16,110 nt of DNA from NCBI GenBank assembly GCA_964426915.1, contig CAYRTD010000097.1, positions 1-16,110 of the forward strand, in the 5' to 3' direction. Shown here one piece after another: positions 7,124 through 14,680 of this stretch; positions within the stretch are counted from its first letter, which is position 1, and each line of letters starts with the position of its first letter. The position numbers and the translations under genes are program-made. The DNA comes from CAYRTD01 sp964426915. GTDB lineage: Bacteria > Bacteroidota > Bacteroidia > Bacteroidales > GCA-2748055. The notes under the pieces were generated by a model. That model saw nothing but the letters and a program-made list of their open reading frames with translations. It was not told where the DNA came from and did not search any database.

Positions 7124-7725
7124 AATTCTGCCTCCGCTGTTTTCTGTTGTCGTGTTTTAACTATTTTCTGAGCTGCTTTTGCAAGGTTTTCCTCATCTTC
7201 CAGGAAACGTTTTATTCTCATAATGGCATCCTGGTAAGCCGGGATCTGAACCTTCTCATAAAGATTTACTTTCTGAGTGGTCTTTTTCCTGGCATATTCA
7301 AGCATTTCCATCTTTTTTACAGACAACTCTTTTTCTATTACCAGTTTCATTAACTCTTCTATTATATAAATTCCTTCCGGAAACCATTTCGGACTAAGAA
7401 AAAGATTATAATCTTTGATCCTGAACTTAACATCATGAAGTTCCGGTGTTTTTACGCCTGCAATCTTCTTATAATCAATCAAAACCTTCTCTACCTCCAC
7501 CAGTGAGGAATCAAATTCATTCCACATTTTCAGATCTTTGTCCTGTCGACGGATGAGCTTTTCAAGGGCTTCTTCAATTTCAGCAGTTTTCAGTTTGGCC
7601 AGTTTCACCTCCACCCGCAAGGCCGATTCCTTATTCTTCAGGGTGGGAAGAGCCCTTTGCCTGACCTGAAGCTGTTTATTGAGTGCCTGTAATGATGTTT
7701 TATTATATTGAAATTTGAGATTCAT
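7120..7725 (-). CDS. ntpD: V/A-type ATPase central shaft subunit D
   Basis: Central rotor shaft, 201 residues. The N-terminal segment with LQALNKQLQVRQRALPTLKNK (11-32) and the C-terminal segment (about 140-190, with NLYEKVQIPAYQDAIMRIKRFLEDEE) form the long antiparallel coiled coil that turns inside the A3B3 head; the ERIKRFLE-like end is characteristic of V/A-type subunit D. Basic and helix-rich throughout, length typical for the family. It is 12 bases downstream of subunit B and overlaps subunit I by ATGA, so it is translated with them. No sign of damage. In V/A enzymes subunit F usually binds the exposed end of this shaft; no F gene is seen here. Confidence 0.93.
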   Translation of the reverse strand: MNLKFQYNKTSLQALNKQLQVRQRALPTLKNKESALRVEVKLAKLKTAEIEEALEKLIRRQDKDLKMWNEFDSSLVEVEKVLIDYKKIAGVKTPELHDVKFRIKDYNLFLSPKWFPEGIYIIEELMKLVIEKELSVKKMEMLEYARKKTTQKVNLYEKVQIPAYQDAIMRIKRFLEDEENLAKAAQKIVKTRQQKTAEAEL

Positions 7726-7737
7726 TGTTCCTCCTGG

Positions 7738-9120
7738 TTATTTGGATTCCACATTTTCAGGGCTTTCCTCATTCTCTTTTTCAGGGCCTTCATTTTTCTC
7801 TTTTTCAGGCCAGTATTTTTTCACCATCTCATCTTTTATACCCACCTCATTCTGTGAAAAATGCGAAGCAAAGAGGTCCCATCCCGTATCAAGCATCTCG
7901 TTAACAGAAAGGTTAACATCGACAGCAAGTAGTTTTTCCGCATATTCCTCAGCAAACTTCAGTGTTCTCTCATCATAACCGGTAAGATCAAATCCATTTT
8001 CCTGTTTTGTACGGGCATTGGCGGCATCGGCATACAAACGGATAGCGGTATTCATCACCTGTGGATGGTCTTCTCTTGTTTGTTTCCCAATTACAAGCTG
8101 CTTTAATCTCGACAGGGACCTGAAGGGGTCTACCACCACTTTACCAATATCCGTATCACGGCGAAGGAACAACTGACCCTCTGTAATGTAACCTGTATTA
8201 TCAGGAATTGCATGGGTTATATCACCTCCTGACAAAGTGGTTACGGCAACAATCGTTATAGAACCTCCATCGGGGAATTGAACTGCTTTCTCATAAATCC
8301 TGGCAAGATCACTGTAAAGGGATCCCGGCATACTGTCCTTTGAAGGGATCTGGTCCATCCGGTTTGAAACAATCGAAAGGGCATCGGCAAAGAGAGTCAT
8401 ATCTGTAAGCAGCACCAGCACTTTTTGATTATGTTCAGAAGCGTAATGCTCAGCTGCAGCAAGTGCCATGTCCGGTACCATCAATCTCTCCACAGGGGGA
8501 TCTTCGGTGGTGTTCACAAAAGCTATGATCCTTTCGAGTGTACCCGCGTTTTCGAAAGTATTCCTAAAGAACAGGTAATCATCATTTGAAAGACCCATCC
8601 CGCCAAGAATGATCTTATCGGCTTCCGCCCTTAGAGCCAGCAGGGCCATGATCTGATTGAAAGGCTGATCAGGATCTGCAAAGAAAGGGATCTTCTGACC
8701 TGTCACCAGTGTATTATTCAGATCGATACCTGCAATACCGGTAGTGATGAGCTGAGAAGGCTGTTCACGTCTGACGGGATTCACTGAAGGTCCGCCGATC
8801 TCTATCTCCTCTCCTGTAAGTTCTGGTCCGCCGTCGAGGGGATCCCCATAGGCATTCAGGAATCTGCCTTCCATATCGGGACCGATCTTCAGTGAAGGGG
8901 CGCGCCCCATGAAAATAACTTCTGCATTGGTGGGTATGCCTTCTGTCCCGGCAAAAACCTGAAGGGTAATTTCTTCACCCAGAATTTTCACCACCTGGGC
9001 CAGTCTGCCATCTACAATGGCAAGTTCTTCATAACCTACATTTTCTGCCCTTAGCGCACAGGTTGCCTTGGTTATTTTATCGATTTTCGTGTATATCTTT
9101 TGAAATGCCTTTTTTTTCAT
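7738..9120 (-). CDS. ntpB: V/A-type ATPase non-catalytic subunit B
   Basis: Regulatory nucleotide-site subunit of the A3B3 head, 460 residues. Beta-barrel about 15-85, RecA-like core about 115-370, helical end after 375. As expected for B subunits the P-loop is degenerate (GQKIPFFADPDQPFNQ, 141-156, no GKT). Core signatures are VLVLLTDMTLFADALSIVSNR (234-254, read in pieces), SMPGSLYSDLARIYEKA (263-279) and DPFRSLSRLKQLVIG (331-345), the SLSRL element that reaches the catalytic site of A. The last 20 residues are Glu/Asn/Lys-rich (EKEKNEGPEKENEESPE) and probably disordered. It starts with a run of lysine codons, and its ATG overlaps the stop of a 41-codon reading frame lying between it and subunit A. 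Confidence 0.96.
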   Translation of the reverse strand: MKKKAFQKIYTKIDKITKATCALRAENVGYEELAIVDGRLAQVVKILGEEITLQVFAGTEGIPTNAEVIFMGRAPSLKIGPDMEGRFLNAYGDPLDGGPELTGEEIEIGGPSVNPVRREQPSQLITTGIAGIDLNNTLVTGQKIPFFADPDQPFNQIMALLALRAEADKIILGGMGLSNDDYLFFRNTFENAGTLERIIAFVNTTEDPPVERLMVPDMALAAAEHYASEHNQKVLVLLTDMTLFADALSIVSNRMDQIPSKDSMPGSLYSDLARIYEKAVQFPDGGSITIVAVTTLSGGDITHAIPDNTGYITEGQLFLRRDTDIGKVVVDPFRSLSRLKQLVIGKQTREDHPQVMNTAIRLYADAANARTKQENGFDLTGYDERTLKFAEEYAEKLLAVDVNLSVNEMLDTGWDLFASHFSQNEVGIKDEMVKKYWPEKEKNEGPEKENEESPENVESK

Positions 9121-9242
9121 TTTCGTATTTTTATGATCGTTTTCAGCTTTGTTTTTTTTAATAGTCCGGGAAACCTGTCAATCTCCTGATGAAGATTTGT
9201 TCCAGGGCCAAACCGGGACTCAGGACATTTTTCCTGATCCAT
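9117..9242 (-). CDS. Possible 41-codon small protein between subunits A and B
   Basis: An ATG frame begins 7 bases after the subunit A stop and ends in a TGA that overlaps the subunit B start as ATGA, so it exactly fills an otherwise unusually long 129-base gap in a tightly packed operon. The product would start MDQEKCPESRFGPGTNLH and end in a strongly basic tail, KKTKLKTIIKIRK. No membrane helix or known motif is visible, and only a weak purine stretch (AAAG) precedes the ATG. It may be a real small subunit or translational coupler, or just a leader that happens to be open; I do not recognise it. Confidence 0.25.
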   Translation of the reverse strand: MDQEKCPESRFGPGTNLHQEIDRFPGLLKKTKLKTIIKIRK

Positions 9243-9249
9243 CTTTATA

Positions 9250-11025
9250 TCATGCTAGCGGCGCTTCAGCTTCAGATTTTCTTTCCTTTATTGCTTTATC
9301 CAGTTCGGCCTCATATTCATTAAACTGATCGGACCGGTATTCTGAATAATTCATCTGTTTAAAAATGTTGATCAGTTTACGGAAATAAAGGGCAACCTCT
9401 TCAAATTTTTCAAAGCGGAAATCGGTTCGCACTATTCTCAAAACTTTTTCAAGCATATACTTCTGCCTGTCCATGGGCGACATACGATCAATTTCGTCAA
9501 AACCATCCTGTTGAAGGATTACGAAATCGATAACTTCCGATTTCCAGAAAAGGATATGATGATCAACAGGCACACCGTCGTCACCAAGAATATTAATCTG
9601 TTCCTGAGCTTCTCTTCCCCTGATAAGAATGTCACGGGTAAATGCCACCATATCAAGCCATGTGTCAGAGATATTTTCCGTCATGGTTTCCCTCACCTCG
9701 TCGTACTCAAGATATTTCGAATAACTATCGATAGGATCGATAGCCGGATAACGCTTACTGTCGGCACGTTGCTGGGAAAGAGCATAAAAACACCTGGCGG
9801 CTTTTTTTGTAGCCTCGGTAACGGGTTCCTTAAGATTTCCTCCGGCAGGTGAAACGGTTCCGATAAATGTGATAGAGCCATAGGAACCATTATTCAGTTC
9901 TACATATCCTGCACGTGAATAAAAATTTGATATAATAGCAGGCAGGTCCATGGGGAAAGCATCGGGTCCGGGAAGTTCTTCCATACGGTTTGACATCTCC
10001 CTGAGAGCCTGGGCCCACCGTGAAGTGGAATCAGCGAGCATCAGCACCTTCAATCCCATATTCCGGTAATATTCGGCAAGGGTCATGGCAGTGTAAACAG
10101 AAGCCTCACGTGCTGCAACCGGCATATTCGATGTATTGGCAATAATAGTGGTCCGTTTAATAAGTTTCTCACCTGTGCGCACATCCTCAAGCTCGGGGAA
10201 TTCCTTAAAGATTTCCACTACCTCATTGGCACGCTCACCACAGGCAGCAACAATTACAATATCGGCTTCAGCCTGTCTTGAAATAGCATGCTGCAACACT
10301 GTTTTTCCACATCCGAACGGACCGGGGATGAATCCGGTTCCTCCTTCGGTTATAGGATTAAGTGTATCGATAGCACGTATACCTGTTTCCAGTACCTTAA
10401 AGGGCCGTGGTTTGTGACGGTAGCATTTTAAGGGTTTCTTAACAGGCCATTTCTGCACCATGGTTACCTTCTTAGTCTCACCGGAAGGACCTTTCAACTC
10501 AGCAATGGTATCGTTAATACGGTATTTACCTTCAGAAACCAGAGAACTAAGTTCCCAGCTTCCTTCCAGGTTAAAGGGGACCATAATCTTATGCAAGACC
10601 AAATTTTCTTTCACTTCTCCAAGCCAGTCTCCGGCCTCAACCTTCTCTCCTGTTTTGGCGAGAGGATTGAATTCCCATTCTTTTGAATCATCCAGCGCGG
10701 CGGTATACTCACCACGAGAAAGAAAAATACCTTTCATACTGTCAAGGTCATTCTGCAAACCGTCGTAATTGCGGCTCAGGATCCCGGGACCCAGGCTCAC
10801 TTCAAGCATTCTGGAAGTAAATTCAACTTCAGTACCGATTTTGAGCCCGCGGGTACTTTCAAATACCTGAACATAAGCCAGATTACCTTCAATTTTTATG
10901 ACCTCAGCCATCAGGTCGGCTTCACTGTGTTTAATCATGCATATCTCATTCTGCGAAACAGGATCATTAGCTTCAACGATCACAAGATTTGCAATGATTC
11001 CTTTTACTTTACCTATTGTTACCAT
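9250..11025 (-). CDS. ntpA: V/A-type ATPase catalytic subunit A
   Basis: Catalytic subunit of the ATPase head, 591 residues, which hydrolyses or makes ATP. Beta-barrel about 1-72; the non-homologous insert specific to V/A-type A subunits about 110-195; RecA core about 210-440; helical C-terminal domain after. The P-loop is GPFGCGKT (235-242) with K241, the catalytic glutamate is E264 in ACGERANEV, Walker B is LKVLMLADSTSRW (325-337) with D332, and PGPDAFPMDLPAIISNFYSRAG (352-373, read in pieces) is the conserved contact region. All catalytic residues are present. The P-loop has Cys (C239) as in eukaryotic V-ATPases, but no cysteine is found in the C-terminal domain that could pair with it. 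The gene is 81 bases after the DUF2764-like gene; that gap holds one copy of the repeat half-site. Confidence 0.97.
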   Translation of the reverse strand: MVTIGKVKGIIANLVIVEANDPVSQNEICMIKHSEADLMAEVIKIEGNLAYVQVFESTRGLKIGTEVEFTSRMLEVSLGPGILSRNYDGLQNDLDSMKGIFLSRGEYTAALDDSKEWEFNPLAKTGEKVEAGDWLGEVKENLVLHKIMVPFNLEGSWELSSLVSEGKYRINDTIAELKGPSGETKKVTMVQKWPVKKPLKCYRHKPRPFKVLETGIRAIDTLNPITEGGTGFIPGPFGCGKTVLQHAISRQAEADIVIVAACGERANEVVEIFKEFPELEDVRTGEKLIKRTTIIANTSNMPVAAREASVYTAMTLAEYYRNMGLKVLMLADSTSRWAQALREMSNRMEELPGPDAFPMDLPAIISNFYSRAGYVELNNGSYGSITFIGTVSPAGGNLKEPVTEATKKAARCFYALSQQRADSKRYPAIDPIDSYSKYLEYDEVRETMTENISDTWLDMVAFTRDILIRGREAQEQINILGDDGVPVDHHILFWKSEVIDFVILQQDGFDEIDRMSPMDRQKYMLEKVLRIVRTDFRFEKFEEVALYFRKLINIFKQMNYSEYRSDQFNEYEAELDKAIKERKSEAEAPLA

Positions 11026-11078
11026 GAATATGTGTGTATTTTCGTTTTTTCAATTATATATTTTATTTAAATTTAGCA

Positions 11079-11101
11079 GATATCGGACATTGCGGACAGA
11101 C
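11079..11101 (-). repeat. Half-copy of the repeat end between the DUF2764-like gene and subunit A
   Basis: On the minus strand it reads GTCTGTCC, GC, AATGTCCGATATC and matches the left end of the element at 4450-4472 at 21 of 23 positions, differing only in the two bases between the blocks. It begins within 10 bases of the stop codon of the DUF2764-like gene. The rest of the 81-base gap is AT-rich and could hold an internal promoter, but no clear box is seen. Confidence 0.7.
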
Positions 11102-11106
11102 ACTAA

Positions 11107-11955
11107 CTATTCTTCAGGTTCAACTGCGGCCCAGGCATGCTCTTTAGCACCCCGGATAATATTTCTCAACTTCTCCTCACCTTCCTCATGCTTTAATTCT
11201 GCCCAACGTCTTACTATGAACATCTTATGCAAATAACCAAGTACCCAGTCAATGGTGAATTCCTCAAAAAAGATCATATCATCGATCAGTTGCCAGCGTA
11301 ATTGATCGTATTTCATTTCCTTCTCCGCAATGGAAGGGAGTTCGCTAATGGCAATGACATCAGTGAAAAGATCGAATTCGGGATCTTTGACAAGGGGCCT
11401 CGAAATATAATTTTTCAAATGAGTGGTTAGTTCATTCTTACCGGTAATGAACTTTTCCTGGTCCATCTCATACTTTCCTGCTTCCACAAAACTTAAAAGG
11501 TTGTCCAGATTATAGTCGAAATGTGTATAATCCTTCATGAAAGAACTACCTTTCTCCTGCACATATTCATAATATTTTTCAGCAACTATATGGCTGCAGG
11601 ATACCGGGTCAAAATCCGCATCATCGGCTATATACAGATTCATCACCTCTATCATGTAACGGGGAAGAATGATCTCTTCGGGGACAATGGCCGAGGATTG
11701 TTCTTTTTGTTCCTTGAAATCTTCAAGACTATAATTCCCGGCTTTATCCTCATCGATCTCACCCGTTTCAAGGAATTTCACCAGATTGTAATTGTCGTCT
11801 TTTAGAAAAACGAGTTTTACCTGTTCAAAATCTTCGGATTCCAGCTCATCCTTCAGAAATATCTTGAAATCGGGAATGGATATCCATTCCTTCCTTTCAG
11901 GAAAAGAAAGATCGGGAAGTCCGGCTATCAAATAATGATATCGATTTTGCATCAT
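11107..11955 (-). CDS. DUF2764-like V-ATPase operon protein, candidate subunit C stand-in
   Basis: Protein of 282 residues encoded between subunits E and A, the same place as the CT309-type DUF2764 protein of chlamydial V-ATPase operons. It opens with YHYLIAGLPDLSF, which I recognise as the start of that family. The protein is acidic, soluble and almost all helical, with no signal or membrane helix. The C-terminal part, FTIDWVLGYLHKMFIVRRW followed by a basic helix, resembles the last repeat of subunit C/d (the AC39 family), which sits as a socket between shaft and ring. Subunit C itself is not encoded in the operon, so this may replace it; that is inference. Translation is coupled to subunit E by an ATGA overlap; the start is the ATG at 11955 or the next codon at 11952. 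Confidence 0.85.
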   Translation of the reverse strand: MMQNRYHYLIAGLPDLSFPERKEWISIPDFKIFLKDELESEDFEQVKLVFLKDDNYNLVKFLETGEIDEDKAGNYSLEDFKEQKEQSSAIVPEEIILPRYMIEVMNLYIADDADFDPVSCSHIVAEKYYEYVQEKGSSFMKDYTHFDYNLDNLLSFVEAGKYEMDQEKFITGKNELTTHLKNYISRPLVKDPEFDLFTDVIAISELPSIAEKEMKYDQLRWQLIDDMIFFEEFTIDWVLGYLHKMFIVRRWAELKHEEGEEKLRNIIRGAKEHAWAAVEPEE

Positions 11956-12578
11956 TCTTTGTTTCCTCCGAATAAAAATTCAACTGTTTTAGGTTTGAAA
12001 TACTCTTTTATGAACATTTCAAAAGCTTCATCAGTCATACTTATTTTATAGGTCCCACTCTGAGGCCGTATCTCAAACCCTCCTTTAATTCCGGGATATT
12101 CCTTAACCACCAGTCCCTTATTCATCAGGGCGCTCATCTTTTTCTTCAGATGCTTTTCAGTATCTTTCAATTGATCAGCCGGAAGCAATATTTCCAGATC
12201 CATGCTCTCGTGAGAATCTTTCCAGTTCTTTACAAGGGTTTCCAGTAATTTATTAATGAACTCATTATTTTCAAGGCTTGATTTTACCGGTTCATCGATA
12301 ACTTTAGTCTGTATGAGATCTGTAATCTCCTTTTTAAGATTCGTAAGAGCCTGTTGCTGTGACATTTTGAACTCAGATCTCATCCTTTCAGTGAAATCTT
12401 CCGATTCTTTTTTGGCATTTTCACGGATCTTTTCGGACTCCTTTTTAGCATTGGTAAGTAATTTTTCAGCTTCAGCCATGGCCTCCTGTTTAATACGTTC
12501 GGCTTCAGAATTGGCTTTCTCAAGGCCTTCGCGCTGAATTTTTTCGGTTAATTCCTTTATTTTACTGTGCATTTCCAT
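11952..12578 (-). CDS. ntpE: V/A-type ATPase peripheral stalk subunit E
   Basis: Stator stalk subunit, 208 residues, which holds the A3B3 head still against the turning shaft. Residues about 3-100 are a long charged coiled coil (EKANSEAERIKQEAMAEAEK, then repeated AKKESE), and residues about 105-205 form the compact globular domain that binds the top of the head, with IKGGFEIRPQSGTYKI (163-178) at the place of the family's GGvvv..dG.i..dnt strand pair. It is the first gene of the operon. Its usual stalk partner, subunit G/H, is not encoded nearby. Two start codons, ATG at 12578 and 12572, are close together; I use the first. The AT-rich upstream region has TATAAT at 12594-12589, which is too near the ATG to be a safe promoter. 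Confidence 0.9.
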   Translation of the reverse strand: MEMHSKIKELTEKIQREGLEKANSEAERIKQEAMAEAEKLLTNAKKESEKIRENAKKESEDFTERMRSEFKMSQQQALTNLKKEITDLIQTKVIDEPVKSSLENNEFINKLLETLVKNWKDSHESMDLEILLPADQLKDTEKHLKKKMSALMNKGLVVKEYPGIKGGFEIRPQSGTYKISMTDEAFEMFIKEYFKPKTVEFLFGGNKE

Positions 12579-12911
12579 ATCGGATAGTATTATATATGTA
12601 TTTATAACTTTAATTTATATAGTGTCTGTCCATAATGTCTGATTTACTCATTCAGTGTTAAATCAGTGAGAATATTTTGGTTTTCAAAATCATTTAGCCG
12701 AACTGATCCCGGGCAATAGCCGAGGGATCTCATCAGCAGGATTCATGAGCTCGTTATCACTCGGTTCTGCGTTGCTGCAAAAATATTAATTCCTCGAATA
12801 TAATAGCATACCGCGGATTAAAATTTTGCAGCCCTGTAAAAGAACAGGTCAGGCTTTGATCTCAAACATAATGATCCGGCCATGATACTTTAATGACTGT
12901 ATCTATATAGT
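12579..12911. other. Gene-free stretch upstream of the ATPase operon
   Basis: No credible reading frame on either strand; the longest ATG frame I read on the minus strand has about 21 codons. It must hold the operon promoter, but no TTTG/TAnnTTTG pair is convincing. The middle holds a hairpin, GATCCC (12705-12710) with GGGATC (12724-12729), loop GGGCAATAGCCGA, which resembles the common REP-like repeats of Bacteroidota intergenic DNA. A second weak hairpin, CCTGT-AAAAGA-ACAGG, lies near 12834-12850. The right 60 bases before the stress-protein stop show no T-tract terminator. Confidence 0.5.
12624..12643 (+). repeat. Half-copy of the repeat end upstream of subunit E
   Basis: GTCTGTCCATAATGTCTGAT matches the left end of the element at 4450 at 19 of 20 bases. 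It sits 46 bases upstream of the first operon gene, on the opposite strand from the genes. It is followed by TGATTTA and, 12 bases on, TAAATCA, an inverted repeat of its own. Confidence 0.65.
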
Positions 12912-13631
12912 TCAGCCTTTTAAAGGACTTACTGAAATCACACGATCATAAAAAACCTGCTCACTCGGGCTTAAGTAACGTGACTCCGGTTCCTTATGAA
13001 TATTGAAATGCCCGGCAGTATTTTCATCCATTGCTATTTTCTTGCTGGTCTCCGGGGTTATAATCTCCAGGCAAAAGTTGAATTTATTCTTCAGTTCTCT
13101 CATAAAGCTAAGGTAATTCTCTATTCCGGATTCCCCCTTTCCGGCAATGACCAGGATTCTCGATTTCTCAATCACTGCAATACATTTGGTAATGAGGAAA
13201 ACAGGTCGCACACTGGCTTCCATAAGAGAGCAGATAACATTCCAACAGGGAACCCTGTTGGAATTACCTTCATTAATTGAGCCGATAACAATAGATAGCC
13301 CGGGTAATGAGGAAAAATCCCTATCAATGATGTCCTTTAGGTCTCCTTCACGCACCATAACCTGAACCTTTGAAGAGGGAAGATCAAATTCACCCAGCAA
13401 CCGTGCTTTGAATTCTCTCAACTCCCGTTCTGCTATCTTTTTCAGTAAAGGAGAAATCCCGTTGCTCATTTCTTTCCTTTGTTGCGGGGGCTGATATGTC
13501 TGCAAAAGTATAATTATAGAATTATTATCAAAAAGATTCTTCACAGCAAATCTTCCCGCGTGCATCCTGCCATAATAGCAATCAGCGATTACCAGGATAT
13601 ACTTTTTACTTCCACTCAACTTTTCGTTCAT
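12912..13631 (-). CDS. Universal stress protein-like protein
   Basis: Cytoplasmic protein of 239 residues. The first 150 residues fit the UspA alpha/beta fold: strand YILVIADCYYGRMHAGRFAVKN (11-32, read in pieces) with the helix that follows, strand SIIILLQTYQPP, a long helix with KKIAERELREFKARL, strand KVQVMVREGDLKDII, strand LSIVIGSINEG, and end strand RPVFLITK. Residues about 155-239 may be a shortened second Usp domain. The ATP-binding motif G-2x-G-9x-G(S/T) is not recognisable, so it may not bind ATP. The family is involved in stress survival; no specific role can be read here. The ribosome-binding site AAAGGAGA lies about 12 bases before the ATG, and a palindrome sits on the promoter just upstream. 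Assignment is by fold pattern only. Confidence 0.6.
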   Translation of the reverse strand: MNEKLSGSKKYILVIADCYYGRMHAGRFAVKNLFDNNSIIILLQTYQPPQQRKEMSNGISPLLKKIAERELREFKARLLGEFDLPSSKVQVMVREGDLKDIIDRDFSSLPGLSIVIGSINEGNSNRVPCWNVICSLMEASVRPVFLITKCIAVIEKSRILVIAGKGESGIENYLSFMRELKNKFNFCLEIITPETSKKIAMDENTAGHFNIHKEPESRYLSPSEQVFYDRVISVSPLKG

Positions 13632-13647
13632 TCCTCAGAAAATCTCC

Positions 13648-13671
13648 TTTGTTATTCAAATAACAAATATA
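13648..13671 (-). promoter_or_regulatory. Promoter -7 box with overlapping 20-bp palindrome, stress-protein gene
   Basis: On the minus strand TATATTTG (13671-13664) matches the Bacteroidota -7 box TAnnTTTG. It overlaps a perfect inverted repeat, TTTGTTATT-CA-AATAACAAA (13648-13667), placed over the expected transcript start and about 17 bases before the stress-protein ATG. That is a good position for a repressor operator. No -33 TTTG is found at the right spacing, so an activator or a weak promoter is possible. Confidence 0.5.
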
Positions 13672-13750
13672 GGGGCATACAAAAAAGATTTAATAAGGCG
13701 GTATCCGAAACCGGGGGGAGGGATTTACTACTTTTTAGTTCGGGAAAACC

Positions 13751-14497
13751 CTAAAAAGAAAGTATTCGAATCTCCACCCACGGATCATCCATCATCAACT
13801 CCAACAACTCATCCGTATCGGTATCCCCGTAATGATAAGGATAGAGGATTTCGGGACGGATCATGCTGGCGGCAGAGGCAACCATGCGGGGAGTCATTGT
13901 ATAAGGGACATTCATGGGCAGAAATGCGGCATTGATGTTGTAACTCCTGAGCTTTTCGTATTCCGGAATGTCTTCAGTGTCACCGCCGATCAATACTTTA
14001 AAATCTCCGAAGCTCAGCACATAACCATTTCCCTCCCCTTTTGGATGGTATGGTTCGCCATTGTCGCGCCGGTGAACAATGTTATAGGCTGGTATAGCTT
14101 CCATACCCAGTGCTTTAAATCTTGTGGTATCCCAATAATGCAATACTTCAGTGTTTTTCAGATCAATATCTTTAAGCCTTTCCTTGCTTTTTTCAGTAAG
14201 TATCACTTTTGTAGAGTCGGTATACAGCATTTTCACGGCCTCCTGATCGGTATGATCGCCGTGATGATGGGTGAGAAGGATCAGGTCGGCATCGGGGAAA
14301 CGAAGGTAATCGGCTTCGCGTAAAACCGGGTCTACATGTATGGTCATGTCATCCCATATAAACATTATGCTGGCATGACCGATGGGTACGATGGTCAGAT
14401 CTCCCTTGCTGGTCGGGAATATTTGCTTATTGTAATCCTGGGCGGAAAGATTGAACCCCAGAAGGAACAGAGCGAAAAGGGATATGGTTTTTTTCAT
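13751..14497 (-). CDS. Secreted metallo-beta-lactamase-fold hydrolase, UlaG-like
   Basis: Metal-dependent hydrolase of 248 residues with a signal peptide (MKKTISLFALFLLGFNLSA, 1-19, cut probably after SAQ), so it acts in the periplasm or outside. The metal ligands follow the family pattern: H77-x-H79-x-D81-H82 in THHHGDHTD, D173 in LIGGDTEDIPEY and H222 in YPYHYGDTD. The early IGHASIMFIWDDMTIHVDP (39-57) is the typical UlaG/YtkL-like opening. The PYHYGDTDTDE end motif is common in the Bacteroidota group of these enzymes. The substrate is unknown. It is probably a single-gene unit: TAAATTTG (14521-14514, minus strand) fits the -7 box, and G-rich and octamer repeats lie where the -33 box should be. 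Confidence 0.88.
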   Translation of the reverse strand: MKKTISLFALFLLGFNLSAQDYNKQIFPTSKGDLTIVPIGHASIMFIWDDMTIHVDPVLREADYLRFPDADLILLTHHHGDHTDQEAVKMLYTDSTKVILTEKSKERLKDIDLKNTEVLHYWDTTRFKALGMEAIPAYNIVHRRDNGEPYHPKGEGNGYVLSFGDFKVLIGGDTEDIPEYEKLRSYNINAAFLPMNVPYTMTPRMVASAASMIRPEILYPYHYGDTDTDELLELMMDDPWVEIRILSF

Positions 14498-14513
14498 GAT
14501 TTGGGTTTTTTAG

Positions 14514-14521
14514 CAAATTTA
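14514..14521 (-). promoter_or_regulatory. Probable -7 promoter box of the hydrolase gene
   Basis: TAAATTTG on the minus strand is an exact TAnnTTTG match, 16 bases before the ATG at 14497. No TTTG stands 19-21 bases further upstream; that position (about 14541-14546) is occupied by a GGGGAGGT tandem repeat. Confidence 0.45.
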
Positions 14522-14529
14522 GGAAAATT

Positions 14530-14602
14530 TGGGGAGGTGGGGAGGTGGGGAGTTTTGCAGTTGTGCAGGTGTGCAGTTTTGCAGTTTTGCAGTTTTGCAG
14601 TT
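14530..14602. repeat. Tandem repeats GGGGAGGT and TTTTGCAG
   Basis: Two short-unit arrays lie side by side: GGGGAGGT repeated two and a half times (about 14531-14551), then an 8-base unit, TTTTGCAG, present about six times with slight changes (14553-14600), three of them perfect and adjacent. They fill the space just upstream of the hydrolase promoter box. Such arrays expand and contract by slippage. Confidence 0.8.
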
Positions 14603-14680
14603 GATGCTGGGAAGCGTAGTCGAAGTATAGTTTAACATTTGACTTTATTGACAGACTTCATTCAGTCGCGGTATTTTTTA

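Noticed and set aside
13731..13758. Hairpin CTTTTTAG/CTAAAAAG at the end of the hydrolase gene as a terminator
   Set aside because: The stem is nearly all A-T, overlaps the stop codon and is not followed by a T run.
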